Source: an uncultured Methylophilaceae bacterium (GTDB taxonomy: Bacteria; Pseudomonadota; Gammaproteobacteria; Burkholderiales; Methylophilaceae). From it: a stretch of 64,000 nucleotides of DNA. The position numbers and the translations under genes are program-made. The stretch is from positions 1 to 64,000 of the forward strand of contig CAIULB010000030.1 of assembly GCA_903899965.1 (NCBI GenBank), written 5' to 3'. The notes under the pieces were generated by a model, which was not told the origin of the DNA, did no database searches, and saw nothing but the letters and a program-made list of their open reading frames with translations. Within the stretch, counting starts at the first letter, position 1. Every line of letters starts with the position of its first letter. Shown here in pieces: positions 60,976 through 64,000 of the stretch.

Positions 60976-61536
60976 TTGTTAAAAATCACTAAAGCTGGCT
61001 TTGCCGAACACACTGTGAATAAATCACGATTTATTGCTGTCGCTGAGTATTGTCCGGACGAGCGTGCGGTTGGCGCTTGTTTGCGTAAACTTGCTAGTCA
61101 ACATCAAAGTGCACACCATTTGGCTTATGCCTTTCGATTAAAAACAGCGCAGGGCATTGTTCAGCGTTTTAGCGATGCGGGCGAGCCATCAGGTACTGCA
61201 GGCAAGCCTATCCTCCAGTTTCTTGAAGGGCGAGATTTAATCAATGTATGTGTTGGTGTGATTCGTTATTACGGCGGCATTAACTTAGGCACGGGTGGGT
61301 TAGCGAGAGCTTATGGTGGCACAGGGCGCTTGGCGATTGAAGATGCGGCCATTGTGCCATATGTAGAAATGAAGCAATTGCAACTTAAACTAGATTACAA
61401 AGAGCTGGATTACTTTACCCGTGAACTTGCGAAAATAGATGGTGTGTTGCTGGATAAGGAGTTTGGCGACGGTGTGACTGTTTTGGTGAGTCTCCCAGAG
61501 TCTAGCGTTGAGGCGGTGTTGAAAAGATTTGGCTAG
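60976..61536 (+). CDS. YigZ/IMPACT family protein (non-ATG start)
   Basis: NKSRFIAVAEYCPDE...AHHLAYAFRL...RFSDAGEPSGTAGKPILQFLEGRDLINVCVGVIRYYGGINLGTGGLARAYG. Confidence 0.93.
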   Translation: MLKITKAGFAEHTVNKSRFIAVAEYCPDERAVGACLRKLASQHQSAHHLAYAFRLKTAQGIVQRFSDAGEPSGTAGKPILQFLEGRDLINVCVGVIRYYGGINLGTGGLARAYGGTGRLAIEDAAIVPYVEMKQLQLKLDYKELDYFTRELAKIDGVLLDKEFGDGVTVLVSLPESSVEAVLKRFG

Positions 61537-61593
61537 AAATCAAGATTCCAAAAAAGGCGCCGCATTAAGCGCTTTTTTTGTGTGGCATGTTGC

Positions 61594-62400
61594 TTACTTC
61601 AAAACCAGAATTTCACCCTTGCCGTCATTGCCAATGTCGCCCGAAAATCGATGTGCACGGTTTGAATTGATCTCTGCAAACTTACTTGGTAAGCCGCTAA
61701 ATGATTTAAACATTAAGCTTAAAAATGGCAGTGTATGCGTGCCGCAATCTTGGATGGTGGCATGTAGCTTTGGTGTTTTGGTCAGGAGTAAGGTGCCACG
61801 ACGCATGCCGTACCCCACATACTCTCCTACACTTCCAAGCACACCTATTGTTCCAGCCAACATACGACTCGCACAATAATTTCCCACGTTACCATCAATC
61901 AAAATCATGCCGCGGCGCATTTGATCACCTGTTCGTTCACCCGCATTGCCTTTAACGATGACGGTGCCACCTTTCATGCCAGCCCTTTCACCCACAAGTG
62001 CAGCCCCAAGGTAGTCGCCCACGTTGCCATTGATTTGAAGTAAGCCGCCCGCCATGCCACATGCTGCAAAGTCAGCAACACTGCCGTTCACAATGATGCT
62101 GCCTTGGCGCATTTGGAATCCCAAGAACCCGCCAGTATCGCCATTGACTGTGATATGTCCCATTTTTAAACCGCTACCGATGTAATCAATTTTGACTGTG
62201 CTTTTATCGAATACAAGTTGATTGGTATCGTTGCCAGAAATCGTGAATACCTCATCAGCACGGATTTGTTGTTTGCCATACCAAAGCAAAGTGGCGCCAA
62301 TGTCAGCAAGGCTTTTGTTAGCAAGCAAATCAGGGCTGAGTGGCGATACATCTAGCTTTTGCGCTAAGTCTTTTTTTAGTGCGAAGATTAAAGCGCTCAT
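61594..62400 (-). CDS. fhcC: Formylmethanofuran dehydrogenase subunit C / formyltransferase-hydrolase complex subunit C
   Basis: Gly-rich beta-helix repeats typical of FwdC/GltB-C (GDYLGAALVGERAGMKGGTVIVKGNAGERTGDQMRRGMILIDGNVG); next to fhcD. Confidence 0.94.
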   Translation of the reverse strand: MSALIFALKKDLAQKLDVSPLSPDLLANKSLADIGATLLWYGKQQIRADEVFTISGNDTNQLVFDKSTVKIDYIGSGLKMGHITVNGDTGGFLGFQMRQGSIIVNGSVADFAACGMAGGLLQINGNVGDYLGAALVGERAGMKGGTVIVKGNAGERTGDQMRRGMILIDGNVGNYCASRMLAGTIGVLGSVGEYVGYGMRRGTLLLTKTPKLHATIQDCGTHTLPFLSLMFKSFSGLPSKFAEINSNRAHRFSGDIGNDGKGEILVLK

Positions 62401-63320
62401 GCTGATTCTCCGCTCAAGCTTTTGTCATTCATGATGTCGCGCAAATGGAATTGGAATTGACCTAGTTTCCCGCCGTAATTGCCTGCAGAAATGCGTTTAA
62501 TGCCATTTTCAGCACCTAATGCACAAGCGGCTTTTATACCGACGTAAGTTGCCTTACGAATATCTGCATCGGTTAAACCATCAATCACGATTTCCATCAC
62601 AGATTCAATATCATCGGAGAGTTGGGTTTTCGTGAGGCCTTTTAGTGTTGGGCAGAAGGCATCGTTGGTTGAAGCGAACATGGATTTGTACTTTGAGCCT
62701 ACTTTAGAGCCTGAGCGCACAACGCCACCAGGAAAGGGCATGATCACATTCGGAATTTTTTTCATGGCTTCAATCGCTGCTTCGCAAGCCGCTAAGGCTT
62801 GCGGTTGCGATGTCGCCAGAACCAAGAAGTTGCCACCACCAACAGCTCGCACCATGCCTGTGGTTTCTTCGGTAATAAACTCGCCGTCCATCACTGGGAC
62901 GCGCCAATAACGCTTGCCACCAAACTGTTTGGAAGTTTGAAAGCCGTCACCAAAGAAGCGAAGGTTTTTACCAAGATTAATACGCTCATTGCCTTCAATG
63001 CCTGAAAATGCGGCAGCAGTAGGGCAGGTAAGGATTGTTTGCCCCATGCGATTTTCAAGTTGCTTCATCAGTACGGAGCTTCCCATAGCAAACATGAGAA
63101 TGGCAACGCCAGGACGTCCGTCAGGCGTTTCTTCTTGACTAAGTTCGCGCTCAATCCCAGCCTCTACGCCGCACCCAATCACTGAGGTTGCAAAGCCCGT
63201 CATTGCGTTTGCTGCGTTGTAAGCCCATTTGTGATTTTGTGCGGTGATGATGACGCGAGTGCCGCGCATATTGAATGCCTCGGCAAAGGTATCATCTATT
63301 TGTACGCCATTAATGATCAT
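62397..63320 (-). CDS. fhcD: Formylmethanofuran:tetrahydromethanopterin formyltransferase
   Basis: MIINGVQIDDTFAEAFNMRGTRVIITAQNHKWAYNAANAMTGFATSVIGCGVEAGIER, typical Ftr N-terminus. Confidence 0.97.
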   Translation of the reverse strand: MIINGVQIDDTFAEAFNMRGTRVIITAQNHKWAYNAANAMTGFATSVIGCGVEAGIERELSQEETPDGRPGVAILMFAMGSSVLMKQLENRMGQTILTCPTAAAFSGIEGNERINLGKNLRFFGDGFQTSKQFGGKRYWRVPVMDGEFITEETTGMVRAVGGGNFLVLATSQPQALAACEAAIEAMKKIPNVIMPFPGGVVRSGSKVGSKYKSMFASTNDAFCPTLKGLTKTQLSDDIESVMEIVIDGLTDADIRKATYVGIKAACALGAENGIKRISAGNYGGKLGQFQFHLRDIMNDKSLSGESA

Positions 63321-63997
63321 AGTGATTTCTCCCTGCGACCTTCACAGGCTTGAACGACAACTCCCCCGCGGCCGCCTTCTGCAATTTCCTCACTGCTTAC
63401 TTTGAAGTTTTCCATATTCATGGTGTGGTAACTATCAAAATATTTCTTAATGTCTTTTTCAATGCCGCGGTCAAATTCAGGCTTAACCGTGTGTGTATGA
63501 CCCCAGGTGACTTTCACTACTTGGCCATCTTTAACGACAAGTTCACCGTCTTTAAAGACGTAATCAGGTTTTTCGAACATTTTCTCGCGGTCTGGGTTGT
63601 CGGTGTAAACGGTAATATCTGCACCTGCGCCAATGCCTAAATGGCCTCTATCGTGTAAGCCGACTAATTTGGCTGCGCCAGCGCGCGTCATAATTGCAAT
63701 ATCGTACAAACTATATTCGCGGTCTAAACTAGTGAGTGTGCTCATGGCTTGCGCGTCTAAATTAAGTTTTGCGAACATATCGTTGCGGAAGGTTTTATCC
63801 ATAAGCAATTTAATGAGATGCGGATAGCTAGTGAATGGGGCGCCATTTGGATGGTCAGTGGTTAAGAAAACACGCCATGGGTCATCGGTGAGCAAGAAAA
63901 TCTCAAGACCAATCGCCCATTGCAAGGCATTCACAAAGTTTTGGTCTTTGTATTTGAATGGCACCACACCACAGCCTGAGTCGCACTCAATGTCCAT
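63317..63997 (-). CDS. fhcA: Formyltransferase/hydrolase complex subunit A, C-terminal part (truncated by window end)
   Basis: TDDPWRVFLTTDHPNGAPFTSYPHLIKLLMDK; GHLGIGAGADITVYTDNPDREKMFEKPDYVFKDGELVVKDGQV amidohydrolase C-terminus; ATGA overlap with fhcD. Confidence 0.94.
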   Translation of the reverse strand: MDIECDSGCGVVPFKYKDQNFVNALQWAIGLEIFLLTDDPWRVFLTTDHPNGAPFTSYPHLIKLLMDKTFRNDMFAKLNLDAQAMSTLTSLDREYSLYDIAIMTRAGAAKLVGLHDRGHLGIGAGADITVYTDNPDREKMFEKPDYVFKDGELVVKDGQVVKVTWGHTHTVKPEFDRGIEKDIKKYFDSYHTMNMENFKVSSEEIAEGGRGGVVVQACEGRREKSL

Positions 63998-64000
63998 AAT

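Overview
The window is a chromosomal segment of a methylotrophic betaproteobacterium, probably Methylophilaceae. It opens with the 3' end of a PQQ methanol dehydrogenase (XoxF-like) and closes with tetrahydromethanopterin C1-pathway genes (fhcC, fhcD, partial fhcA). Most of the content is housekeeping: ahpCF, greB-earP-efp, an AddAB-type nuclease/helicase pair, mfd, tldD, yhdP, an ABC-F protein, prfC, acs, glnE, dnaE, accA, tilS, purT, two DEAD-box helicases and typA/bipA, plus one tRNA-Leu(UAG). The accessory or unexplained parts are: a small phage-type Sak3/DUF1071 annealing-protein module with its own promoter and operator-like repeats; a degenerate ~91-bp repeat upstream of ahpC; an XRE/winged-helix regulator pair with palindromic operators; two Lys/Ala/Pro histone-H1-like proteins, one with a perfect 33-bp tandem repeat and an amphipathic C-terminus; an atypical RND efflux system; and a MoxYX-like two-component system divergent from a TonB-dependent receptor. 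I saw no CRISPR array, rRNA, transposase or obvious defence island. All calls come from reading the sequence and from remembered family motifs; no database search was run.
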